NCBI GenBank assembly: GCA_000302695.1
Contig: AMFN01000005.1
Coordinates: forward strand, 1 to 64,000
Direction of reading: 5' to 3'
Source: Enterobacteriaceae bacterium LSJC7
GTDB taxonomy: Bacteria; Pseudomonadota; Gammaproteobacteria; Enterobacterales; Enterobacteriaceae
Length of the DNA: 64,000 bases
Shown here piece after piece: positions 53,480 through 64,000 of this stretch (its first letter is position 1; each line of letters begins with the position of its first letter). The translations under genes and the position numbers were made by a program. The notes under the pieces were generated by a model. That model worked only from the letters and a program-made list of their open reading frames with translations, did not search any database and was not told the origin of the DNA.

Positions 53480-53884
53480 TTACCCCGCAATGACCTCATA
53501 CGAGTGCGTAATATCCGCCGCTTTACCGAGCATCAGCGCCACCGAGCAGTATTTTTCTGCCGACAAGTCCACCGCACGCGCCACGGCGCTGTCTTTGAGG
53601 TCCGGGCCGGTAACAATAAAGTGCAGATTAATACGGGTAAACATCCTGGGTGGCTCTTCACGGCGCTCTGAGGTCAGCGTGACTTCACAATTTGTCACGC
53701 TGTAGCGCCCTTTTTGCAAAATAGACACCACGTCGATAGCGCTACAGCTGCCCGCCGCCATCAGTACCATTTCCATCGGGCTTGGCGCTTTATCGCCAGA
53801 GTTGCCGTCCATCAGCACCTGATGTCCTGAGGCCGATTCACCCAGAAAAGTCAGTCCCTCTACCCACTTCACTCGTGCCTGCAT
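53480..53884 (-). CDS. yhfA: OsmC family protein YhfA
   Basis: The 134-residue OsmC-like protein has MQARVKWVEGLTFLGESASG at the start and the AAGSCSAIDVVSIL motif with the redox cysteine. Peroxidase activity is plausible but unproven for YhfA. The ATG at 53884 is preceded by GGAG; a GTG three codons upstream overlaps that site and is rejected. Divergent from crp. Confidence 0.94.
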   Translation of the reverse strand: MQARVKWVEGLTFLGESASGHQVLMDGNSGDKAPSPMEMVLMAAGSCSAIDVVSILQKGRYSVTNCEVTLTSERREEPPRMFTRINLHFIVTGPDLKDSAVARAVDLSAEKYCSVALMLGKAADITHSYEVIAG

Positions 53885-54001
53885 TTTAAACACTCCAGTA
53901 GCTTCTCAATCCCAACAGAGTATGCGCCCTGATGAAAACTGGCAACAGAAGGCGACATGGGTCAAGCTGAAACGAGACAATAGAAGACACCTGGAAAAAG
54001 C

Positions 54002-54007
54002 TATGCT
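54002..54007 (+). promoter_or_regulatory. -10 box of the crp promoter
   Basis: TATGCT lies in the context GGAAAAAGCTATGCTAAAACA, which matches the E. coli crp P1 region. It implies a leader of about 150 nt before the crp start, as in E. coli. Downstream leader sequence is diverged; I could not identify a convincing CRP operator. Confidence 0.6.
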
Positions 54008-54162
54008 AAAACAAGACCGTTATTTATTCGTAGTAGTGAAGTTCACAATTAGGCAAAACTTTACTGATTACAGGCCTTTCTGACGCCATTTACAGGCCGG
54101 AACAAACATGATTACAGCGCCTGGGTCAAATGGCTGTCGTATATAACTGAGGATAACCGCGC

Positions 54163-54795
54163 ATGGTGCTTGGCAAACCGCAAACAGATCCAACTCTCGA
54201 ATGGTTTTTGTCTCATTGCCATATTCACAAGTATCCATCGAAGAGCACACTGATTCATCAGGGTGAGAAAGCTGAAACGCTGTATTACATCGTGAAAGGG
54301 TCCGTTGCCGTCCTGATTAAGGATGAAGAGGGTAAAGAAATGATCCTCTCCTACCTCAACCAGGGGGATTTTATTGGCGAGCTTGGCCTGTTTGAAGAAG
54401 GCCAGGAGCGCAGCGCCTGGGTGCGAGCGAAAGCGGCCTGTGAAGTGGCTGAAATTTCCTACAAGAAATTCCGCCAGCTGATTCAGGTTAACCCGGACAT
54501 TCTGATGCGCCTGTCTTCGCAGATGGCCCGCCGTCTCCAGGTCACATCAGAGAAAGTCGGTAACCTCGCCTTCCTGGATGTGACAGGCCGTATCGCCCAG
54601 ACGTTACTGAACCTGGCAAAACAGCCGGACGCCATGACTCACCCGGACGGCATGCAGATTAAAATCACGCGCCAGGAAATCGGCCAGATTGTGGGCTGCT
54701 CACGCGAAACGGTAGGCCGCATCCTGAAGATGCTGGAAGATCAGAACCTGATCTCCGCGCACGGTAAAACTATCGTCGTCTACGGCACGCGTTAA
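54163..54795 (+). CDS. crp: cAMP receptor protein CRP
   Basis: The 210-residue global regulator matches E. coli CRP nearly throughout. The cAMP-binding domain shows [19 protein letters not shown] with Arg82 and Ser83 contacting cAMP. The C-terminal winged helix carries the recognition helix [13 protein letters not shown]. The RBS GAGGATAACCGCGC before the ATG is the same as in E. coli. Cytoplasmic dimer. Confidence 0.99.
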   Translation: MVLGKPQTDPTLEWFLSHCHIHKYPSKSTLIHQGEKAETLYYIVKGSVAVLIKDEEGKEMILSYLNQGDFIGELGLFEEGQERSAWVRAKAACEVAEISYKKFRQLIQVNPDILMRLSSQMARRLQVTSEKVGNLAFLDVTGRIAQTLLNLAKQPDAMTHPDGMQIKITRQEIGQIVGCSRETVGRILKMLEDQNLISAHGKTIVVYGTR

Positions 54796-54804
54796 TCCGC
54801 TCTC

Positions 54805-54834
54805 AACGGCGTGTTCCTGCAACACGCCGTTTTT
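54805..54834 (+). terminator. crp terminator
   Basis: AACGGCGTGTT(CCTGC)AACACGCCGTT is followed by TTTT. It lies 9 nt past the crp stop and 17 nt before the yhfK start. Confidence 0.88.
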
Positions 54835-54851
54835 GTGTCTGCCGTATCGCT

Positions 54852-58177
<3,326 letters not shown>

Positions 58178-58185
58178 TTACGCGA

Positions 58186-58219
58186 ATGCATGATGAAAAT
58201 ATAATCATGAAATATGCAT
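58186..58219 (-). promoter_or_regulatory. Possible ArgR operator upstream of argD
   Basis: ATGCAT...ATGA(AAATATAA)TCAT...ATGCAT is a nested AT-rich palindrome 27-60 nt upstream of the argD start. It resembles tandem ARG boxes only loosely. ArgR control is expected for argD, so this is the best candidate site. Confidence 0.4.
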
Positions 58220-58247
58220 AAAAAATCACAAACAGGCAATGAAAAAA

Positions 58248-58811
58248 TCAGCGCGTCAGGAAGTTTTCCAGCAATTGATGTCCCTGCTCACTGAGGATGC
58301 TTTCCGGGTGAAACTGCACGCCCTCCAGCGCCCACTGGCGGTGGCGCAGGCCCATGATTTCACCTTCGCGGCTCCAGGCCGTCACCTCAAACTCAGCAGG
58401 CAGCGTTGCCGGGTCCACCAGCAACGAATGGTAGCGCGTGACCGTGAGCGGATTATTCAGGCCGCGAAACACGCCCTGCCCGTTGTGCTCAATGGCCGAG
58501 GTTTTGCCGTGCATCACCTGCTGTGCACGCACCACCTTCGCACCAAACGCCTGGGCGATAGCCTGGTGACCAAGGCACACGCCAAGCAGCGGCAGCCGGC
58601 CCGCATAGCGGCGGATAACCTCAAGCGAAATACCGGCTTCGTCTGGCGTACAGGGACCGGGCGATATCACAATCTGTTGCGGTGCCAGCGCCTCAATATC
58701 TGCCAGCGTCAGCGCATCGTTGCGCTGAACCTGCACCTCGGCACCAAGCTCACAAAAATACTGGTAGAGGTTCCAGGTAAACGAATCGTAATTGTCGATG
58801 AGTAACAGCAT
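58248..58811 (-). CDS. pabA: Aminodeoxychorismate synthase glutaminase component PabA
   Basis: The 187-residue class I glutaminase supplies ammonia to PabB for p-aminobenzoate (folate) synthesis. The nucleophile is Cys79 (LGVCLGHQ); the His-Glu pair is in VQFHPES. The start at 58811 ([11 protein letters not shown]) is fixed by conservation; the reading can be extended five codons. Downstream of fic. Confidence 0.97.
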   Translation of the reverse strand: MLLLIDNYDSFTWNLYQYFCELGAEVQVQRNDALTLADIEALAPQQIVISPGPCTPDEAGISLEVIRRYAGRLPLLGVCLGHQAIAQAFGAKVVRAQQVMHGKTSAIEHNGQGVFRGLNNPLTVTRYHSLLVDPATLPAEFEVTAWSREGEIMGLRHRQWALEGVQFHPESILSEQGHQLLENFLTR

Positions 58812-58841
58812 GGCGGCTCCGGGCAAACAAACCGCGCCAGT

Positions 58842-59444
58842 TTACGCGTTTTCCTGCGCCACGTTTACCACTTCGCTAAAAATTGCCACCAGCGGTGCCA
58901 GGTCGCCCATCGCGCCTGCCTGATTCGCTGCACGCCAGGGTTCGCGCTCCACCTTGCGCCAGTCGAGGCTGTAACCGGCGTGCAACGCCAGCTGCTCAAA
59001 GAAAATGCGCTGGGCGCGGCCATTGCCAAAGCGAAACGGATGCAGCACGTTAATCTCGCAGTAATAATGCGCCAGACGGGCGGCAAATTCCGTGCTATCA
59101 AGGTCGGTGAGCCACGCCTCGTCCTCCAGCGCCTGCATCAGCGCATTGCCCTCTTTTTCGATGTAATCGAAATGGCAAAAGCGCGTGTCACCTTGATAGA
59201 TATCGACCGTGCGGATTTCTCCCGCCCAGTCGAACAGGTCCTGAAAAAGATGGCGATGAATGGCGCACAGGTGCGGTAATCCCCGCTGTTCAGGCCCCAG
59301 CGCCAGCGTTGCCGCTCGCAACGCCGTCAGCTCCTGCTCGGCCTGCAACAGAAGATGGTTTTCACGAATATCCAGCCGGTTGCGCAGTACCTGAATACCC
59401 GGCCAGAAGTACGGATCCTGGCCGTCGCCGAATTTATCGCTCAT
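58842..59444 (-). CDS. fic: Fic family protein (toxin-like, degenerate Fic motif)
   Basis: The 200-residue protein matches E. coli Fic. The active-site loop reads [12 protein letters not shown] starting at His135. The canonical HxFx(D/E)GNGRxxR acidic residue is Phe139, so metal and alpha-phosphate coordination for AMPylation may be impaired. It overlaps yhfG by 11 nt, the usual antitoxin-toxin arrangement. Likely an inhibited or inactive nucleotidyltransferase. Confidence 0.93.
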   Translation of the reverse strand: MSDKFGDGQDPYFWPGIQVLRNRLDIRENHLLLQAEQELTALRAATLALGPEQRGLPHLCAIHRHLFQDLFDWAGEIRTVDIYQGDTRFCHFDYIEKEGNALMQALEDEAWLTDLDSTEFAARLAHYYCEINVLHPFRFGNGRAQRIFFEQLALHAGYSLDWRKVEREPWRAANQAGAMGDLAPLVAIFSEVVNVAQENA

Positions 59445-59604
59445 AGTGCGCCCTTAGCGCGGCAATGCGCGCATCAACCTCGGTCTGGCTGAGTTCGATA
59501 AGCGGCACACTCAGGCCTTCCAGCGCACTGCTGGCCTGAAAATTGCGGCTACGCTGCCGCTCCCAGAGCCGGGTCTTTTGTTTATCGGTGAGTTTTTTGC
59601 TCAT
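59434..59604 (-). CDS. yhfG: YhfG, Fic antitoxin-like small protein
   Basis: The 56-residue protein ([20 protein letters not shown].. ALRAHYER) matches E. coli YhfG. It contains Ser25-xxx-Glu29-Gly30, the (S/T)xxxE(G/N) inhibitory motif of class I Fic antitoxins, whose Glu blocks the ATP site of Fic. Overlap with fic by 11 nt implies coupled translation. Confidence 0.9.
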   Translation of the reverse strand: MSKKLTDKQKTRLWERQRSRNFQASSALEGLSVPLIELSQTEVDARIAALRAHYER

Positions 59605-59707
59605 GACGACCTCCGCACAGCACAGGATTGCTCAAAGTATAAGCAGCAATGGCAAGTCGTGCAGAAGCAAAGGGAGCAGGCGCGGGCAGGATGCCCGCGC
59701 ATAAAAA

Positions 59708-60693
<986 letters not shown>

Positions 60694-61884
60694 ATGACAA
60701 ACAGCAATCGAATCAGACTCACCTGGTTAAGCTTCTTTTCCTACGCGCTGACCGGGGCGCTGGTGATTGTCACCGGCATGGTAATGGGCAATATCGCCGA
60801 CTACTTCGGCCTGCCTGTGTCCAGCATGAGCAACACCTTTACCTTTCTCAATGCAGGCATCCTCATCGCTATCTTCCTGAATGCGTGGCTGATGGAAATT
60901 GTGCCGCTGAAAACCCAGCTGCGCTTTGGCTTTGTGCTCATGGTGCTGGCGCTGGCCGGGCTCATGCTCAGCCACAGCCTGGCGCTGTTTTCTGCCGCCA
61001 TGTTCGTGCTTGGCGTGGTCAGCGGTATCACCATGTCTATTGGCACCTTTCTTATCACTCATCTGTATGAAGGGCGCCAGCGCGGTTCACGCCTGCTGTT
61101 TACCGACTCGTTCTTTAGCATGGCAGGCATGATTTTCCCGATGGTGGCGGCCTTCCTACTGGCGCGCAGCATTGAGTGGTACTGGGTTTACGTGTGCATA
61201 GGGCTGCTGTACCTGGCCATCTTTATTCTGACCTTCGGCTGCCAGTTCCCGGTGCTTGGGCAGCGCGCGCAACAGCAAAACTCCCAGCCGGTACAGAAAG
61301 AAAAATGGGGCATCGGCGTGCTGTTCCTGTCCATCGCCGCGCTGTGCTACATCCTCGGCCAGCTCGGGTTTATTGCCTGGGTGCCGGAGTACGCCAAAAG
61401 TCTCGGCATGAACGTCACGCAGCAGGGCCAGCTTGTGAGTCGCTTCTGGATGTCGTACATGTTTGGTATGTGGGCGTTCAGCGTCATTCTGCGCTTCTTC
61501 GATTTGCAGCGCATTCTGACCGCGCTGGCAGGTCTGGCGGCGGTTTTGATGTACTGCTTTAACACCAGCACGGCGGCGCACATGCCGTGGTTTATCCTGG
61601 CGCTCGGCTTCTTCTCCAGCGCCATTTACACCACCATCATTACCCTCGGCTCGCAGCAAACCCGCGTCGCCTCACCCAGGCTGGTTAACGTCGTGCTGAC
61701 CTGCGGCACCATCGGCACCATGCTGACCTTCGTGGTGACCGGCCCGATTGTTGCCCACAGTGGCCCGCAGGCCGCGCTGTTTACCGCCAACGGGTTATAT
61801 GCGGTGGTATTTGTGATGTGCCTGTTGCTGGGGTTTGTCACTAAACATCGCCAACACGCCGCTGACTCCACCGCTCACGGCTAA
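60694..61884 (+). CDS. tsgA: MFS transporter TsgA
   Basis: The 396-residue inner-membrane protein has about 12 transmembrane helices and MFS-type motifs ([20 protein letters not shown]). The ATG at 60694 ([15 protein letters not shown]) matches E. coli TsgA (393 aa) and follows AGGCTCC. Substrate unknown. TsgA was named after a tellurite/selenite-related phenotype, but this should not be tied to telA here without evidence. Followed by an intrinsic terminator. Confidence 0.94.
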   Translation: MTNSNRIRLTWLSFFSYALTGALVIVTGMVMGNIADYFGLPVSSMSNTFTFLNAGILIAIFLNAWLMEIVPLKTQLRFGFVLMVLALAGLMLSHSLALFSAAMFVLGVVSGITMSIGTFLITHLYEGRQRGSRLLFTDSFFSMAGMIFPMVAAFLLARSIEWYWVYVCIGLLYLAIFILTFGCQFPVLGQRAQQQNSQPVQKEKWGIGVLFLSIAALCYILGQLGFIAWVPEYAKSLGMNVTQQGQLVSRFWMSYMFGMWAFSVILRFFDLQRILTALAGLAAVLMYCFNTSTAAHMPWFILALGFFSSAIYTTIITLGSQQTRVASPRLVNVVLTCGTIGTMLTFVVTGPIVAHSGPQAALFTANGLYAVVFVMCLLLGFVTKHRQHAADSTAHG

Positions 61885-61963
61885 AGGTCATGGCTTCTGA
61901 TGAAAGAACGACAATTCCGCTTTCTCGATTAAGCCGCCTGTAACATCAGACTTTCATAAAACC

Positions 61964-62006
61964 AAACGCCCCTTATCCACATGGATTAAGGGGCGTTTTG
62001 CTGTTT
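61964..62006 (+). terminator. tsgA terminator
   Basis: AAACGCCCCTTATCC(ACAT)GGATTAAGGGGCGTTT with a single-base bulge is followed by TGCTGTTTTTG, about 80 nt past the tsgA stop. Confidence 0.85.
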
Positions 62007-62121
62007 TTGTCCTTCCCGGCCAATCCCTTATCTTTTTATGGTTATTTTTGCAGCGTTTTCGCAATTTTTGTAAAAACAAGAATTATCCGGCACTTAGACA
62101 AAACTCAATAAATCAATGAGA

Positions 62122-62191
62122 TACCACTTAAGAGGTATACAAAGACGTATTTGATCCACATCAATAATCACCCATGCTGAATCGTTAAGGT
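62122..62191 (+). promoter_or_regulatory. nirB promoter with NarL/NarP and FNR sites
   Basis: FNR site TTGAT(CCAC)ATCAA is at 62151-62164 (centre 62157.5). The perfect 7-2-7 NarL/NarP site TACCACT(TA)AGAGGTA is at 62122-62137 (centre 62129.5). With a start near 62199 they sit at about -41.5 and -69.5, the E. coli nirB arrangement. The -10 region is TAAGGT (62186-62191). The segment 62165-62222 is almost identical to E. coli (GCTGAATCGTTAAGGTAGGC). Confidence 0.88.
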
Positions 62192-62222
62192 AGGCGGTAA
62201 TAGAAAAGAAATCGAGGCAAAA

Positions 62223-64000
62223 ATGAGCAAAGTCAGACTCGCAGTTATCGGAAACGGTATGGTCGGACACCGCTTTATCGAAGATCTGCTTGATAAAGCC
62301 GAACCTGGACAGTTCGAGATTACCGTCTTCTGTGAAGAGCCCCGCATCGCCTACGACCGCGTACACCTGTCATCTTACTTCTCCCATCACACTGCCGAAG
62401 AACTGACGCTGGTGCGTGAAGGGTTTTATGAGAAACACGGCGTGCAGGTGCTGGTGGGCGAGCGCGCCATCACCATCAACCGCCAGGAAAAGGTCATTCA
62501 CTCCAGCGCCGGGCGCACCGTATTTTATGACAAGCTGGTCATGGCGACCGGCTCGTATCCGTGGATCCCACCGATTAAAGGCGCGGACACCCAGGACTGT
62601 TTCGTTTACCGCACCATTGAAGACCTCAACGCCATTGAAGCCTGCGCACGCCGCAGCAAGCGCGGCGCAGTCGTCGGCGGTGGCCTGCTGGGACTTGAAG
62701 CCGCAGGCGCGCTGAAAAACCTTGGCGTCGAAACCCACGTTGTTGAGTTTGCGCCAATGTTAATGGCCGAACAGCTCGATCATATGGGCGGCGAGCAGCT
62801 GTGCAAGAAAATTGAGCGCATGGGCGTGAAGGTCCATACCAACAAAAACACCCAGCAAATCGTGCAGGAAGGCGTGGAAGCACGCAAAACCATGCACTTT
62901 GCCGACGGCAGCAAGCTGGAAATTGACTTCATCGTGTTTTCAACCGGCATTCGCCCGCGCGATAAGCTTGCCACCCAGTGTGGTCTGGCTACCGCGCAGC
63001 GCGGCGGTATTGTGATTAACGATAACTGCCAGACCTCTGACCCGGACATCTACGCCATCGGCGAGTGCGCCAGCTGGCAAAACCGCATGTTTGGCCTGGT
63101 GGCACCTGGCTACAAAATGGCGCAGGTTACCGTCGATCACCTGCTCGGCAACGCCAACGTGTTTGAAGGCGCCGACATGAGCGCCAAACTCAAGCTGCTG
63201 GGCGTGGATGTGGGCGGCATCGGTGATGCCCATGGCCGCACACCGGGCGCGCGCAGCTACGTCTACCTCGACGAGAACAAAGAAGTCTACAAACGCCTTA
63301 TTGTCAGTGCAGACAACAAAACGCTACTCGGCGCGGTACTGGTGGGCGACACCAGCGACTATGGCAACCTGCTCCAACTGATGCTTAACGCCATTGAACT
63401 GCCGGAAAACCCGGATTCGCTGATTCTGCCGTCCCACGCGGGCAGCGGAAAACCGGCTATTGGCGTGGATAAGCTGCCAGACAGCGCGCAGATTTGCTCC
63501 TGCTTTGACGTCACCAAAGGCGACCTGGTTGCCGCCATCAGTAAAGGCTGCCACACCGTGGCGGCGCTGAAAGCCGAAACCAAAGCCGGGACCGGCTGCG
63601 GCGGCTGTATCCCGCTGGTCACCCAGGTGCTCAACGCCGAACTTGCCAAACAGGGCATTGAAGTGAACAACCACCTGTGTGAGCACTTCGCGTTCTCACG
63701 CCAGGAGCTGTATCACCTCATTCGCGTAGAAGGCATTAAATCCTTCGACGAGTTGCGTGCCAAATACGGTACCGGCTACGGCTGTGAAGTGTGTAAGCCT
63801 ACCGTCGGTTCACTGCTGGCCTCCTGCTGGAACGAGTACGTACTCAAGCCCGACAATACGCCGCTGCAAGACACCAATGACAACTTCCTCGCCAACATCC
63901 AGAAAGACGGTACTTACTCGGTGATCCCGCGCTCCGCCGGTGGCGAAATTACGCCAGAAGGGCTGATGGAAGTCGGCCGCATCGCCCGCGAATTTAATCT
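62223..64000 (+). CDS. nirB: NADH-dependent nitrite reductase large subunit NirB (partial, 3' end missing)
   Basis: 592 codons of the roughly 847-residue cytoplasmic siroheme enzyme are present; the gene continues past the window. The N-terminal FAD domain starts VIGNGMVGHRFIEDL; the NADH domain has AVVGGGLLGLEAAG (about residues 149-162). A BFD-like [2Fe-2S] domain carries Cys425, Cys427, Cys459 and Cys462. The siroheme/4Fe-4S ligands lie beyond the edge. The ATG follows GAGGCAAAA. It reduces nitrite to ammonium anaerobically; nirD is expected downstream. Confidence 0.98.
   Translation, partial: MSKVRLAVIGNGMVGHRFIEDLLDKAEPGQFEITVFCEEPRIAYDRVHLSSYFSHHTAEELTLVREGFYEKHGVQVLVGERAITINRQEKVIHSSAGRTVFYDKLVMATGSYPWIPPIKGADTQDCFVYRTIEDLNAIEACARRSKRGAVVGGGLLGLEAAGALKNLGVETHVVEFAPMLMAEQLDHMGGEQLCKKIERMGVKVHTNKNTQQIVQEGVEARKTMHFADGSKLEIDFIVFSTGIRPRDKLATQCGLATAQRGGIVINDNCQTSDPDIYAIGECASWQNRMFGLVAPGYKMAQVTVDHLLGNANVFEGADMSAKLKLLGVDVGGIGDAHGRTPGARSYVYLDENKEVYKRLIVSADNKTLLGAVLVGDTSDYGNLLQLMLNAIELPENPDSLILPSHAGSGKPAIGVDKLPDSAQICSCFDVTKGDLVAAISKGCHTVAALKAETKAGTGCGGCIPLVTQVLNAELAKQGIEVNNHLCEHFAFSRQELYHLIRVEGIKSFDELRAKYGTGYGCEVCKPTVGSLLASCWNEYVLKPDNTPLQDTNDNFLANIQKDGTYSVIPRSAGGEITPEGLMEVGRIAREFN

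Noticed and set aside
60694-61884. Functional link between tsgA and the telA cluster through tellurite
   Set aside because: tsgA is at its usual core position beside nirB, 10 kb away; the shared association is with names and phenotypes only.

Overview
This window is chromosomal DNA from a member of the Enterobacteriaceae. Gene order and protein sequences follow the Escherichia coli 72-75 min region almost gene for gene: rrnD, yrdA-aroE-tsaC-yrdD-smg-dprA, def-fmt-rsmB-trkA, mscL-arfA-zntR-yhdN, the alpha, spc, S10 and str ribosomal-protein operons, tusBCD-yheO-fkpA-slyX-slyD-yheV-kefBG-yheS, then yheTU-prkB-yhfA-crp-yhfK-argD-pabA-fic-yhfG-ppiA-tsgA-nirB. Protein divergence shows it is not E. 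coli or Salmonella. I cannot name the genus from sequence alone.

Layout. Positions 1-1.07 kb are the 5' two thirds of a 16S rRNA gene on the minus strand, with its P2/P1 promoters and boxA leader. From 1.5 to 11.9 kb lie translation and housekeeping genes: formylation and deformylation of initiator Met (fmt, def), tRNA t6A synthesis (tsaC), 16S m5C methylation (rsmB), K+ uptake control (trkA), osmotic release (mscL), ribosome rescue (arfA) and zinc response (zntR). From 12.0 to 25.8 kb, 27 ribosomal-protein, secY and rpoA genes run on the minus strand, with recognisable autoregulatory leaders for the alpha and S10 operons. The str operon (rpsL-rpsG-fusA-tufA) follows at 27.6-32.1 kb. Between rpsJ and tufA sit bfr and bfd. 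The gsp and chiA genes present at this place in E. coli K-12 are absent, and a ClpP-like gene whose catalytic Asp position is Asn occupies the bfd-tufA gap.

The main departure is a roughly 10 kb accessory segment at 40.9-51.1 kb, inserted between yheS and yheT, which are neighbours in E. coli. It starts with an ERIC-like palindromic element that abuts a C-terminally shortened tauD. Next comes a complete taurine operon (tauABCD, minus strand). After it, on the plus strand, is a TelA/KlaA-family gene followed by five consecutive paralogous membrane-protein genes. Each paralogue has about six predicted membrane segments, a variable linker and a near-identical C-terminal domain of about 130 residues that I judge to be of XpaC (5-bromo-4-chloroindolyl phosphate hydrolysis protein) type. 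One linker carries eight cysteines in 17 residues. TelA-XpaC pairs are known, mainly from Gram-positive bacteria. A 1:5 expansion with diverged linkers looks like an uncharacterised membrane stress or toxic-anion/metal response system, and is the best candidate here for new biology.

From 51.2 kb the E. coli order resumes. Overlapping stops and starts indicate translational coupling in tusBCD-yheO, kefG-kefB, tauB-C-D and yhfG-fic. The nirB promoter at the right edge keeps the FNR (-41.5) and NarL/NarP 7-2-7 (-69.5) architecture; nirB runs off the end of the window.
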